A stretch of 64,000 nt of DNA from Candidatus Obscuribacterales bacterium. Lineage in GTDB: Bacteria > Cyanobacteriota > Vampirovibrionia > Obscuribacterales > Obscuribacteraceae. A program made the translations under genes and the position numbers. Where the stretch lies: positions 51,022-115,021 of the forward strand of contig JAIELX010000022.1 in the NCBI GenBank assembly GCA_019752635.1, given 5' to 3'. Positions 17,437-26,735 of this stretch are shown piece after piece (position 1 is the stretch's first letter; the number at the start of each line of letters is the position of its first letter). A model generated the notes under the pieces. The model saw only the letters and a program-made list of their open reading frames with translations, was not told where the DNA came from and did not search any database.

Positions 17437-18321
17437 TTAGTTGGTGTTGTTCTGGAGCTGCTTACGCACTTTTTGCAAGCTGTTGTTGATCACCACACGA
17501 AACTGCGCATCGCCGTGAGGCTGCGTATCAAAAAAGTCGAGTGCCTTTTCATAGAAGAACTCAGCAAGTTTGGTTTCTCCGTTGCGCTCTGCAACTTGTC
17601 CCTTCTCAAAGAACGTAACGGCCTGTTTATCCGTTCGTTCCGCTCCCGGACCAGCCTTAATTGCCGGGGTGGCTTTGCTAACTGGCGGAACCTTAGTGAT
17701 TGCAGGAGGATAGTTCTTCACCTGAATCTTAGGCGGCTCGTGTGGTGTCGGCTTCGTTCCGATCGGCTGAGTAGCAGGCGGGACAGGCCGATTCCCCGGC
17801 GGCACATAAATCATCCGACCTGGTCTTGCGGGCATCATTCCGGGTGTAGACGGTCCGGCATCATCCCTGAGAATGAAGCCACCACCGGCGGGGTTTGGCG
17901 ACCAGTGTTTACCCGGAGGAGCCGGGTCACGAGGTCGATCATTCATCCCTCGTTGTGCAAATGCAACCGGCGCGCTCAAAATCATAGCCATGAACCCGGC
18001 TAGTAGTCCCGCAACCTTGCGACAATTATCTCGCAGTTTTCTCAGTCCAACGGGACAATTATCGGTAATAATGGTGCCATCAGAGCGACGAAAGAAAATC
18101 ATGCATTGGCTGACGCCGTTCTCTTGAAGGAACGACTCAGCCTCGCCACTGCTCATAGCTGACAGATTGTAGACATTCTTCGCACAGCCACCGCACATTC
18201 GCACGCGCTCATCGCCGTGCATGGAATCCCATTTAACATCACAAGGCGCTGCGATATAGACATTTTTCAGCAGACCATCGTTGCTCTTAGTACACGGGCT
18301 GAATTTAAGCTTAGCTCCCAC
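17437..18321 (-). CDS. Membrane protein with conserved Cys-rich N-terminal motif and Pro-rich tail
   Basis: This 294-aa protein starts at GTG behind AAAGGAG. The N-terminal block (about 22-95) carries the pattern CDVKWDSM, then MCGGCAKNVYNLS, QCMIFFRRSDGT and DNCPVG, a Cys-containing module found ahead of membrane helices in many environmental bacteria. One hydrophobic helix follows (about 100-122). Then comes a Pro/Gly-rich linker (about 125-225) and a C-terminal helical repeat of TPR type (about 225-290). The Cys residues could bind a metal or form disulfides. Topology places the Cys block in the cytoplasm and the tail outside. Function unknown. Confidence 0.75.
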   Translation of the reverse strand: MGAKLKFSPCTKSNDGLLKNVYIAAPCDVKWDSMHGDERVRMCGGCAKNVYNLSAMSSGEAESFLQENGVSQCMIFFRRSDGTIITDNCPVGLRKLRDNCRKVAGLLAGFMAMILSAPVAFAQRGMNDRPRDPAPPGKHWSPNPAGGGFILRDDAGPSTPGMMPARPGRMIYVPPGNRPVPPATQPIGTKPTPHEPPKIQVKNYPPAITKVPPVSKATPAIKAGPGAERTDKQAVTFFEKGQVAERNGETKLAEFFYEKALDFFDTQPHGDAQFRVVINNSLQKVRKQLQNNTN

Positions 18322-18504
18322 AGAAGACTCCTTTCCAAAATCATCTGATTTACTCAGTAAGCGGGAGCCCTGTGGTCCCGGCTATCTCATCTTACCAGCC
18401 ATCGCAAACCAAACCACGGGAACTACCCTGAGAATCGCCGAGGCTTTTTCACATCAAGCAATTACGGTCCCGTATCGAGCGCTTAGCGACGGCGTCCAGC
18501 TTAC

Positions 18505-21500
18505 CTATTTAAAGGGTCCTTGATTGCGGTTCACAATGCTAAGCGCAGCCGCGACCTTGAGGACGCTCCACATCATTTTACGGTCCTCCGGAACGAGGGC
18601 GCCGTTGGCCGAGCGGAGGAATCCGAGCTTCGACATTGCAGCAGGCAAGGAGAACTCAGCCGTAATCACATTCATGTCTCTACCACCGCCGCCATTGTCC
18701 CTGGAGTCCAAGATGTCCCGCAGAGGAAAGCCCTCCTGATTGAGGCTGCTGAGCGAAGCGGACTGATCTCGACTCAGGTACAGAACATTCCCCGGAAGCA
18801 GCTTAACTTCCCTGGCGCCGGCTACAACTTTGACACCGCTTAACTTGTCGTGAAGGTCGTAGACAGCAAGATTCCCATCCTGAACATTGATAAGGACTAT
18901 GTCGCCTCGCTTCAGCAAAACAGACGCGAGCGGCGTATTTACCACCATATCTTCAACGGCGGTCACGAGAATTCGACCACCGGAGAACAGTCGACCAATG
19001 TCAACTGCAGTTCGCACCACTCTAGCCGACAAAAGCCAAGCTCTCCCCACCGCTGAGTCAGCGGCTCGCGAATGTGGTGTAGCGAATGCAATTCGTATTT
19101 TGTCCGTCTCTACCAGTGCATTGCCAGGCACCGGAGGCGACTGAACAGTGACCTCCAACCCAGTCACAGCAGCCGCAGTGGTGTTCACAGGTCCCCTTGC
19201 CGACACGGTCTTCACGGGTTCGACCAGGGCGACTGCTATCAAGTTTCCGACAGGTCCACCCTGCTGTACTGAAACGCCACCAAACCGAAAATTACTGATG
19301 GCAGGAAGCGAGACACCAGCGGAGGGAAACAGAGTCAACGGGTCCAGACTTCCGAACGAAACGAATGAGCCACCGTGAATAGTGCCGCTACCGGTCACAA
19401 TTACGTTACTCGATGGTGATGAATCAAAACCAACGACGCCGGAATTGTCGGCACCATTGGTTGCGCGAATGGTACCATCGTTAAATACGTTAAGAGGAAC
19501 AGCACCGGCAAAACCTACGCTTCCACCGCTTCCCGTCGCGCCGTTCGCTTCGATAAGCCCGCCGGCCGCGATATTGAACGCCGAAGCGTTCAACCTAATG
19601 GCACCGCCGACCGTACCATTGGCAAGTATCGTGCCGGAGATAAAGTCGGGACCGCTGGACGCTCCAATAACAAGTGGTGCGGGACCTGTTGAAACGAGTT
19701 GAACGTATCCACCTTTGCCTGCGGTGCCATTTGCCTCAATTGAAGATCCATCCGAATTCTCAGCAGCAACTTGAAAATTCCTTGCTGTCATTATCACTAC
19801 TCCGCCATTGCGTCCTGAGGCATTGAAGGCGGAAGTCGCGGTGTTAGCAAGGGAAATGGAGCCAGAAGAGGCTTGAACGTTTAAGGTGCCACCATCAGCC
19901 GTAGCTGTGCCAATCATGGAGACACCTTCGCTAAACGTGACGTTTCCACCAGCAGACAAGAACAAATAAGTATCATTCTTATTCACGCCTGAGAAATCAG
20001 CATTCAGGCTTTGTACGCTTAGATTGCCTGCTGCGGCGACATAAAGCGAACTACCTGTTCCGATTGTTTGGGTGAGATTCGCAGTGCCTATAGCGAGATC
20101 GCCGACAACGTTTGTGATGACGGTCCTGGTCGGGCTTCTCCGAATGTCGATCACTCCCGAAATCTGGTACCCTGCGATATCGATTGTGTGTCGTTCGCGG
20201 TTTCCCTGCAGACCGATGACATCCGCGGTTATGAGTGAGCCGGTCGCCCCGCTAACTGTCATACTTGAACCACCAGCCGGATTAAGGGCCAGAGTACCTG
20301 CATTCCCGGGGGCAGCGGAGCGCAGCACGCCTGCTGGTGACAACGAGATGCTGAGCATTCCGGATGGGGCTTGAAGTGCAAGCAAACCCGAAGCAGCAGC
20401 GTTAACTGTTTGAATCGTCCCAAAATTCACTATGGTTGGACTAGCAATGAAGAACAGAGCACCAGTAGCGGTAATAGTCGACCGGTTGGTGAAAGTGCCG
20501 TTCATTGCGTGCAAATCCATCACTCGCGCAGTGACGGGTCCCAAGACATCTATGCCGAGCGGAGTAGCAAGCTGAAAAGCGACACCGCTACCACCAGTAG
20601 ATACAATGGGATTTGCTGAAGTTACCACTACAGACCCATTAGTGTTGTGTGCCTGAACTGCTCCAGAGACAATATTGACGTTAACCTGCCCTGTGTCGGA
20701 TAACAGATTGTAGTTCGATGCGCTTAACGTTGGCGTTCGAATGAACGAAACTGAGTTGAGCGCGGCATTTGAGACATATGCGACAGCGCTATTGTCGAGA
20801 AATGAAGCAAACCCGCCGAAAGCTGCGGGAGCACCACCGACAGTGGTAGTAGATGAGACCGTATTTGTCAAAGTTGTTACGGTGGAGACGGTACCATTTC
20901 CGGCGTTAGCAACATGAGCCAAACTGCCGGTGGGATTAATGCCGATGCCCACAGGCTGCGATCCCGCAGGCAATGGAATTGTGACGACAACAGAATTGTT
21001 CTCGGTCGAGAAAGCATGCAGATTGCTGACACCGTCGGCGACAAAAATCTTTGTACCGCAAGGACAAGGTCCAAAAGCTACCGGACTAAAGGCAAGCGGA
21101 AAATTAGTTACAACTCTGGTTTCCGGATGAATAACGGAAATGCTATTAGCAGTCTGATTACCCACATAGAGAAGACTATTGGATCTATTGAAAGCCACCG
21201 CCACAGGTCCGGCCTGCACGTTCACCGGAGCTCCGACCACCTCACCTATAGCAGCATCTATAAAGGTCACAGTGTTGGACGAAGTAGAAGTGACGAACAC
21301 CATGTTGCCGGCACTATTGAAGGTCACCCCCGCAGGTCCACCGGGAACAGAAATAGTTTTTATCACGGCACCGCTTGCGGTGCTTATTACCGAAACCGTG
21401 TCACTAGCTGAGTTCGCAACATAAACTAGAGACCCGTCGGGACTTACAGCCACTCCGCGAGGACTCGCACCGACAGCTACGGTATTGACAACGGCATTGG

Positions 21501-23664
21501 ATGCGGTATCAATCACGGAAACCGAGTTAGCCGCCGTATTGGCAACAAAAACCAGGTTCGCCAGTGGTGATACAGCAATGCCAGTAGGAGAAGCTCCGAC
21601 CGGAATGGTGGCAGCGACGCTCTCAATTGAATTGATTCCGGATTGGGCCGTGAGCGATAGTGTCCCGGAGGCGGTCAAATCGCCTGTAATGTGAATCCTT
21701 CCGGCAGGAGCTTGAAGTGAAAAGCGGGCCCCGGAGGATCGAGATAAACTTACCAGAGGAGCCGAGTCTTGCAGAAAAACATTTCCTTGAGTGTTTGCGC
21801 TCAGCAACTGGGCATCAGTGACAAGCGGAGTCAACGACGAACCAATGCTACCGGTTCCTGACGACAGGTCTAGAGCGCCAGCCGAGACCACGCCAGTTGC
21901 AATTCCGCCTCCTCCCACAATTCGCACAGTTGACCCGGGTGCAACCAAAGCGCCGCCCGACACCCCTCCACTCTGCATCATACCGGTCCCGACGACAGAG
22001 CCGGAAATTATCACGCCGGTGGCAGCATCAAGAACAAGCGGGTTAGACGGGGTGACATCAGGCGAGATGGTTAACAGTTCGACTTGGCTGGTCCCCGGGG
22101 TAGCGGAAATCCCATCAAACGAACCAATGCTTATGCTATTAGGCCACGCTTGCGTCGCGCTGGCTTCTGCGGCAACAAGTAGCTTCCCCGCTGCTAATCC
22201 ACCTGGATCACCAGTGGTAATAGTCACCGTATTTGGAACTATCACGCGGCCTCCCTGACTCGAGCCAGGGGAGGAAGAAAACGCTATTAGCGAAATGTCA
22301 CCACCGGAAAACGTTGCCGCCGAAGATGATGAATCAATTGCGGTAATACCGGTCAGATTAACCTCGCCCCCAATGCCCGAACGTCCCGTGACAATCACTG
22401 AGCCGCCGCTCATGCTTGCCTCGGCTCCGGCGGCCAGAAAGATCCTGCCACCATTAGCAGTGCCAGAAGAGGTATCGAGAGTAAAACCTGGCGAAACAGT
22501 AATATCGCCACCGGCAATCGCTATAAATGGCTGACCGGAGGTGGCGGACGGCAAAACGAGATTGCCGCTGCTAATGAAGGTAGGATCACCGCTCAGCACC
22601 ACGGATCCGAAACGCAGATTCTCAGTATTAGCCTGAACATGTGCCTCACACGCCGTCAAATTGACCAGCCCTGTCAGATCGCCGACGTTTACGTCGATCT
22701 TACCGGCACCACTGTAAACATTCACGCTCTCACTGAGAATGTCACCGCCGATAATAGACACATCGAACTTATCCGCAAAGAAAGCATCGCGAACGTTCAA
22801 AGCACCGGCAAGGGCTTCAAGTCGCCCTTCGGTGTTGTTAATCAACAAATTTGTAAGAGTCTGCCCGGCAATATTGATGTTCGCAGTTGATGAAGCCAGG
22901 CCGGCATTGACTATGTTCGAGGCCTGCAAGTTGAGGTTGCCCACTGATTGCAATACAGCAAGCGAGGAAAGCGATCCTTCAGCCGCATTCACGATCGAAT
23001 TGCCTGCAACCAGGCTCAAGCTTCCGGAACTGGCTATGACTCCAGCGTTGACGATGCTGTTCACCGCGACCAAATTCAGATTAAGGCTGTTGACGTTTTG
23101 CAGTCCCGCAAAGCTGGCCGGTAGAACCGAGGACAGAACAGCGCCCTGTTGATTGAGAATTTGGGATGCAGCGATGCTTGCAGTAGTGGTTAGCTGATTT
23201 GACGAAAACGCAAAAACATTGCCCGAGTTGCTCAGCGTCCCTGCCAAACTCAACGTGCCGGCGGTGCCAAAATCGCGCAACAATGTTACGTTTGCGGGCA
23301 CCACCAAATCATGAAGCAAAGTTTCAGTGAGGTGAAATGAACCACCAACTGCGTTGCCGGCTCCACCAATAAGCAACGTTTGCAAACTTCCGGTCAAGAC
23401 TTGCTGCACAGCAATTAGCTCCGCGCTAGTCACCAGATCGGCGGCAGTCACAACCCGATTCTCTTCCCCGACCTGAATTGAGACCGTGCCACCGGCAGGC
23501 AATTCCGCAGTTCGATTGCGCTCCGTCGAACCCAGATCCAAACTTTGCAAAGGTGCTCCACCCGAAGGCGGATCCGCAATTTGCGCAGTGGCGTGTTTCG
23601 GGAAAAGCAGGCTAGCAGCAAGTAACCAGCAGAACAGTCCCAATTCTGCCGCCCGCGCTGCCAT
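18505..23664 (-). CDS. Giant secreted filamentous-haemagglutinin-like protein with a seven-bladed YVTN propeller
   Basis: This 1719-aa protein is predicted from ATG 23664, which has GAGG at good spacing; the frame is open 15 bp further. A signal peptide ends near HATAQ (about 27). The N-terminal 400 residues form a beta-helix-like region rich in Asn/Ser/Val that is clearly paralogous to the start of the 2994-aa protein at 49858 (for example SIIGGDILSESVNVYSG against SILGGDILTNALNIDGG). Residues of about 680-975 hold seven consecutive repeats of the VGASPxGVAVSPDGSLVYVAN type, a complete YVTN beta-propeller. More haemagglutinin-like repeats follow. The last 200 residues include a FecR-like beta region and a conserved ending (GPFK) shared with the 2994-aa protein. 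It is probably a surface or secreted adhesin or matrix protein. No partner TpsB transporter is in the window. Confidence 0.85.
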   Translation of the reverse strand: MAARAAELGLFCWLLAASLLFPKHATAQIADPPSGGAPLQSLDLGSTERNRTAELPAGGTVSIQVGEENRVVTAADLVTSAELIAVQQVLTGSLQTLLIGGAGNAVGGSFHLTETLLHDLVVPANVTLLRDFGTAGTLSLAGTLSNSGNVFAFSSNQLTTTASIAASQILNQQGAVLSSVLPASFAGLQNVNSLNLNLVAVNSIVNAGVIASSGSLSLVAGNSIVNAAEGSLSSLAVLQSVGNLNLQASNIVNAGLASSTANINIAGQTLTNLLINNTEGRLEALAGALNVRDAFFADKFDVSIIGGDILSESVNVYSGAGKIDVNVGDLTGLVNLTACEAHVQANTENLRFGSVVLSGDPTFISSGNLVLPSATSGQPFIAIAGGDITVSPGFTLDTSSGTANGGRIFLAAGAEASMSGGSVIVTGRSGIGGEVNLTGITAIDSSSSAATFSGGDISLIAFSSSPGSSQGGRVIVPNTVTITTGDPGGLAAGKLLVAAEASATQAWPNSISIGSFDGISATPGTSQVELLTISPDVTPSNPLVLDAATGVIISGSVVGTGMMQSGGVSGGALVAPGSTVRIVGGGGIATGVVSAGALDLSSGTGSIGSSLTPLVTDAQLLSANTQGNVFLQDSAPLVSLSRSSGARFSLQAPAGRIHITGDLTASGTLSLTAQSGINSIESVAATIPVGASPTGIAVSPLANLVFVANTAANSVSVIDTASNAVVNTVAVGASPRGVAVSPDGSLVYVANSASDTVSVISTASGAVIKTISVPGGPAGVTFNSAGNMVFVTSTSSNTVTFIDAAIGEVVGAPVNVQAGPVAVAFNRSNSLLYVGNQTANSISVIHPETRVVTNFPLAFSPVAFGPCPCGTKIFVADGVSNLHAFSTENNSVVVTIPLPAGSQPVGIGINPTGSLAHVANAGNGTVSTVTTLTNTVSSTTTVGGAPAAFGGFASFLDNSAVAYVSNAALNSVSFIRTPTLSASNYNLLSDTGQVNVNIVSGAVQAHNTNGSVVVTSANPIVSTGGSGVAFQLATPLGIDVLGPVTARVMDLHAMNGTFTNRSTITATGALFFIASPTIVNFGTIQTVNAAASGLLALQAPSGMLSISLSPAGVLRSAAPGNAGTLALNPAGGSSMTVSGATGSLITADVIGLQGNRERHTIDIAGYQISGVIDIRRSPTRTVITNVVGDLAIGTANLTQTIGTGSSLYVAAAGNLSVQSLNADFSGVNKNDTYLFLSAGGNVTFSEGVSMIGTATADGGTLNVQASSGSISLANTATSAFNASGRNGGVVIMTARNFQVAAENSDGSSIEANGTAGKGGYVQLVSTGPAPLVIGASSGPDFISGTILANGTVGGAIRLNASAFNIAAGGLIEANGATGSGGSVGFAGAVPLNVFNDGTIRATNGADNSGVVGFDSSPSSNVIVTGSGTIHGGSFVSFGSLDPLTLFPSAGVSLPAISNFRFGGVSVQQGGPVGNLIAVALVEPVKTVSARGPVNTTAAAVTGLEVTVQSPPVPGNALVETDKIRIAFATPHSRAADSAVGRAWLLSARVVRTAVDIGRLFSGGRILVTAVEDMVVNTPLASVLLKRGDIVLINVQDGNLAVYDLHDKLSGVKVVAGAREVKLLPGNVLYLSRDQSASLSSLNQEGFPLRDILDSRDNGGGGRDMNVITAEFSLPAAMSKLGFLRSANGALVPEDRKMMWSVLKVAAALSIVNRNQGPFK

Positions 23665-24115
23665 TGAATGCCTCATCAAAATGCCGGAACGACGATAATC
23701 CTCACGACTCGTCGAGCTTTAAATATACCATTCGCCCAAGGTCGCGACAAACACAGCCCTCCCCGACAGGAGCCGGGGCGCGCCACGTAAGCACGCGCAG
23801 GAACTGAGTTTTCGCGAAATAGTAATTTGCCTTGTTGGACCAACACCTGATTAAATCAGTCTATTCGTTACCAGCCCGGCCCCGCAAGTCCGACACGGAC
23901 GCTCTATTTGACTTCGAGACTCAACGATGTCAACCATTGTCTTGTAGGGTTCCAGCAGGGAAAAGCGCTGTCACAATAGCGGTAACTTTCGTGTAACGTT
24001 TGCGTTCCATATTACGAATAGGAAGAGCGCCAGACAATAAATCATCTCGATGTGCCGAACGGAACCATGCTTCGGCGCAGATAACTCTGGCCGGGGACAG
24101 TTCCGGGGAGCGAAC
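23665..24115. other. Divergent intergenic region with promoter candidate
   Basis: This gap lies between the giant minus-strand gene and the plus-strand papain-like gene. On the minus strand an extended -10 (TGG then TATATT, plus-strand 23722-23730) lies about 60 bp before ATG 23664. For the plus-strand gene no convincing promoter is seen, but GGGGAG precedes its ATG. No coding frame is supported. Confidence 0.4.
23722..23730 (-). promoter_or_regulatory. Extended -10 promoter for the 1719-aa giant gene
   Basis: Minus strand reads TGG-TATATT, an extended -10 element, at a reasonable distance before the start at 23664. No good -35 accompanies it, which is usual for extended -10 promoters. Confidence 0.35.
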
Positions 24116-26263
24116 ATGCAAAACAATGAATTGGATTATTCCGACGAAGGAACCGCATCATTCTTCGAAGATGCTTGGGCTGTCGTTTCTCACTCTCTAG
24201 ACCTAACCCCCTCGGTCTGCGCGGCGGATAGGAAAATCCGTCTTCCGGGCGTGCTGGAAGCAGGTCAAATAATCTTCGATGCGGTCATTGCAGCTCGCCA
24301 GAGCACTGCCATTCCAGAGGAAGGCAAAGCTCAGCGGACAAACCTGGTTGGTGAGCTGGAAAAGCGCTTCGGAAACAATCCGGAGAAGTTCAAAGAGCTA
24401 AAGGCAAAACTCGAACAGTTGGAAAAGGGTTTCGTAACCAGTACAGACGAGAATCTACGCCGATTCCCTCAAACGCTTACCGCTCGCTACTCGCATTTGA
24501 GAGCGCTGGTGCAGGCAGACTGCTCCCCGGAAGTAATCGCTCAAGCAATCGATGCCAAGCTCGACGCAACAGCAATCGCACTGGACGTCTCCGGAAAGTA
24601 CACCAACAAGTTTAAAGCGGAGACATTCCCGGAACCAAAAAACTGGCTCTATTCGTATCGTCGGCTAACGGAAGATGGAAGTCCCACCCAATCTCCCCGA
24701 GCGGAAGAAGAAGCAAAGCGAGTTGCTGAAATATGGCAAGCGCAGATAACCAGCGATGACGCAGAAAAGAGATCAGTAATAACTGTCTCCCGAAATGGCG
24801 AACGCATCGAGAGTTGGGTCATTGACCGCTCAGCCGGAGACAATGCAACATTCAAAATGCAAGGAATTGAAGGTCCGGATCCCAAGGAAGATATTCCGCA
24901 ACTCCGACAAGCAAGAGAGAAACTGTTCACCTCCATTTTACGCTCAGGTCTAAAGCCTGATGAACAGATGGAAATGATTCGTGATTTGACGCAAATGGAA
25001 AGTAGAGCTAGAACGGGAGCTTTTGAGAAGGCCAACCAGGGCGCCCTTGCAGGCACAAGAGGAGAACTGGCCCGCACCTATACCCAATTGAACCGGCTGT
25101 TTAGTGTACCGGATGAGCCGAATGTTCCAAATCACAAACTCATTGTTGCGCGCCAGTTGGCTCGCGAGCTCGGAGACCCGGGAGACATCGACCAAGGCCA
25201 GACAACCGATGCTTGCAGAATTGCCACTGTGCAATACAGGCTGGCCACTATCAGACCATCCGTTGTCGCAAAGGTGGTAGTCGATGGATTGATCGACGGG
25301 AAGGTTACCGCAGGGGGCGAAACATTCGATTTCGACAAACGCAATCGTCAACCATCTTCGCCTCAAGCGACCGAGTTCCCGCGCCCCGCAAACGAACGAT
25401 CACTAGCATCGCAAATTTTTCAGTTGGCAGCAATGAACACCATGGGTAGAGACCGGCAAGTGGTCGCTGAGCACATGTATTACGTAGACAGATGGACTGG
25501 TGCAAGCAGACCGATACCGGACAACTTCAAGCCACCATATACGAGACTAGAGTTTGTACAGACGCCGGAAATGCATGAGGGGGAAGCGGTCAAAGGTGCG
25601 AACGGCAAACTTCAGCGGGGGAATCGCCGGAAGCGCGAGGCCGGAGATCCTCACCCTGCTCTCATTAACAACGGCATGACGGTTGTCGTCTATAACGACA
25701 GAGGTGAGCGGTTGCCTCTTACGTCAACAGAGCCTGGCAAAGAGAGAAAGGACGGGGGTAACCACATACTGCTGCAAGCTTATGCGTCACAAACACTCCT
25801 CGACAAACTGGACCCGGGTAATCATCAGAAGTGCGTCTTCGCACACAGCGGCATGACGTTGTACACCAGAGACAAGAACATCGTGCCCGACCGCCCGGGG
25901 CAAGAAATTGAAAAGGTCGTATCCTTCGACGGCGAAGTCGACTTCAGACAAAACATCATCGAAGCGAAGAAGTCAGGGAACCTACCAATTATCATTGCCA
26001 GTCGAGACTACTCTATGGGAGGCGCTTACAGCACCCTCGCCCCAAGAGCCGAAATGGAATCGGCTCTTGAAGAATGCCACAATACCCACATCATGATCAT
26101 TCGCGATTATGTACCGGCGGATCCAGCACGAGGAATCAAGGAACATCTCGTCACTGACGACTTTTTCGGCAAAAACTATGATCGCCGAATTCTACCGACT
26201 CACGAGTGGAGCCGTTATTTCATGAACATGCCGGATACGCAACCACCTAAGAAACAGCAGTAG
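24116..26263 (+). CDS. Papain-like fold protein, paralogue of the 10156 gene
   Basis: This 715-aa protein starts at ATG 24116 behind GGGGAG. The first 330 residues are helical and charged. From about 345 it aligns without gaps to the papain-like protein at 10156: a Gln five residues before Cys367 (TTDACRIATVQ) matches, and the following PSVVAKVV block matches PSLVAEMV. His550 in GGNHILLQAY fits the catalytic His. The Asn element is not obvious: the NSWG of the first protein has no clear counterpart here, so activity may be altered or lost. There is no signal peptide. The C-terminus is Pro/Lys/Gln-rich. It is divergent from the 1719-aa giant gene, which may be coincidental. Confidence 0.72.
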   Translation: MQNNELDYSDEGTASFFEDAWAVVSHSLDLTPSVCAADRKIRLPGVLEAGQIIFDAVIAARQSTAIPEEGKAQRTNLVGELEKRFGNNPEKFKELKAKLEQLEKGFVTSTDENLRRFPQTLTARYSHLRALVQADCSPEVIAQAIDAKLDATAIALDVSGKYTNKFKAETFPEPKNWLYSYRRLTEDGSPTQSPRAEEEAKRVAEIWQAQITSDDAEKRSVITVSRNGERIESWVIDRSAGDNATFKMQGIEGPDPKEDIPQLRQAREKLFTSILRSGLKPDEQMEMIRDLTQMESRARTGAFEKANQGALAGTRGELARTYTQLNRLFSVPDEPNVPNHKLIVARQLARELGDPGDIDQGQTTDACRIATVQYRLATIRPSVVAKVVVDGLIDGKVTAGGETFDFDKRNRQPSSPQATEFPRPANERSLASQIFQLAAMNTMGRDRQVVAEHMYYVDRWTGASRPIPDNFKPPYTRLEFVQTPEMHEGEAVKGANGKLQRGNRRKREAGDPHPALINNGMTVVVYNDRGERLPLTSTEPGKERKDGGNHILLQAYASQTLLDKLDPGNHQKCVFAHSGMTLYTRDKNIVPDRPGQEIEKVVSFDGEVDFRQNIIEAKKSGNLPIIIASRDYSMGGAYSTLAPRAEMESALEECHNTHIMIIRDYVPADPARGIKEHLVTDDFFGKNYDRRILPTHEWSRYFMNMPDTQPPKKQQ

Positions 26264-26297
26264 TAGCGACTTATAGTACTGACACGTCTTCCCGGAA

Positions 26298-26405
26298 TCA
26301 CTTGACGGCACTGACAAATTTGTAGCCGCACCGGTGAACAGTCACAATCGGACAATTGCCGGCTTCAGATTCCAGTTTGTCGCGCAAACGCTTTGTATAG
26401 GGAGG
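26298..26405 (-). pseudogene. Remnant of an OmpR/PhoB-type response regulator C-terminus
   Basis: Read on the minus strand, 33 codons before a TGA stop encode a segment beginning TKRLRDKLE and ending TVHRCGYKFVSAVK. This is the third helix and C-terminal hairpin of the winged-helix DNA-binding domain of OmpR-family regulators (compare SIRRLRVAI and GIGYKLQE in the intact regulator at 46272). Upstream there is an in-frame stop at 26406-26408 and no receiver or remaining wing sequence, so the rest of the gene has been deleted. Confidence 0.65.
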
Positions 26406-26499
26406 TCACCGGACTAAAAGGGACTAGATGAAATCGTTTCCGGGCTCCTGAGTTCGTCCGCGCGCCGGGCTGCGGCCGCAATTCGCCATTTTTCGGGCG

Positions 26500-26515
26500 A
26501 AGGAAGGAAGGAAGG
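26500..26515. repeat. (AAGG)4 microsatellite
   Basis: Four tandem AAGG units in non-coding DNA. It is not within a promoter or coding frame that I can recognise, so phase variation is not implied. Confidence 0.6.
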
Positions 26516-26735
26516 ACACGGAGAGAAGAACCGACCCGGGGTAAACCATGGGAGTCGTTCAATAGTTCGCCGACATACAAATTCAGGCGGGTGCACTAAT
26601 GTAAGGACATTAAGCCACTAACGTTTTCTCTTTAGTTGTCCGGCAGATGCAGGCCGACGGAATTGACGCGTAGATGAGCTCAGGGTTGCTTGTTTCTCTA
26701 GTGGTTGTTAACACATTTTCCGGGGGCCTACACCA

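Larger units (their letters stand above)
26264..26735. other. Intergenic region with gene fragment and short tandem repeat
   Basis: This non-coding stretch holds a response-regulator fragment (26298-26405, minus strand) and a four-copy AAGG repeat at 26500-26515. The end (26700-26735) carries the G-rich likely ribosome-binding site of the VIT-domain gene. No other gene is supported. Confidence 0.5.
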
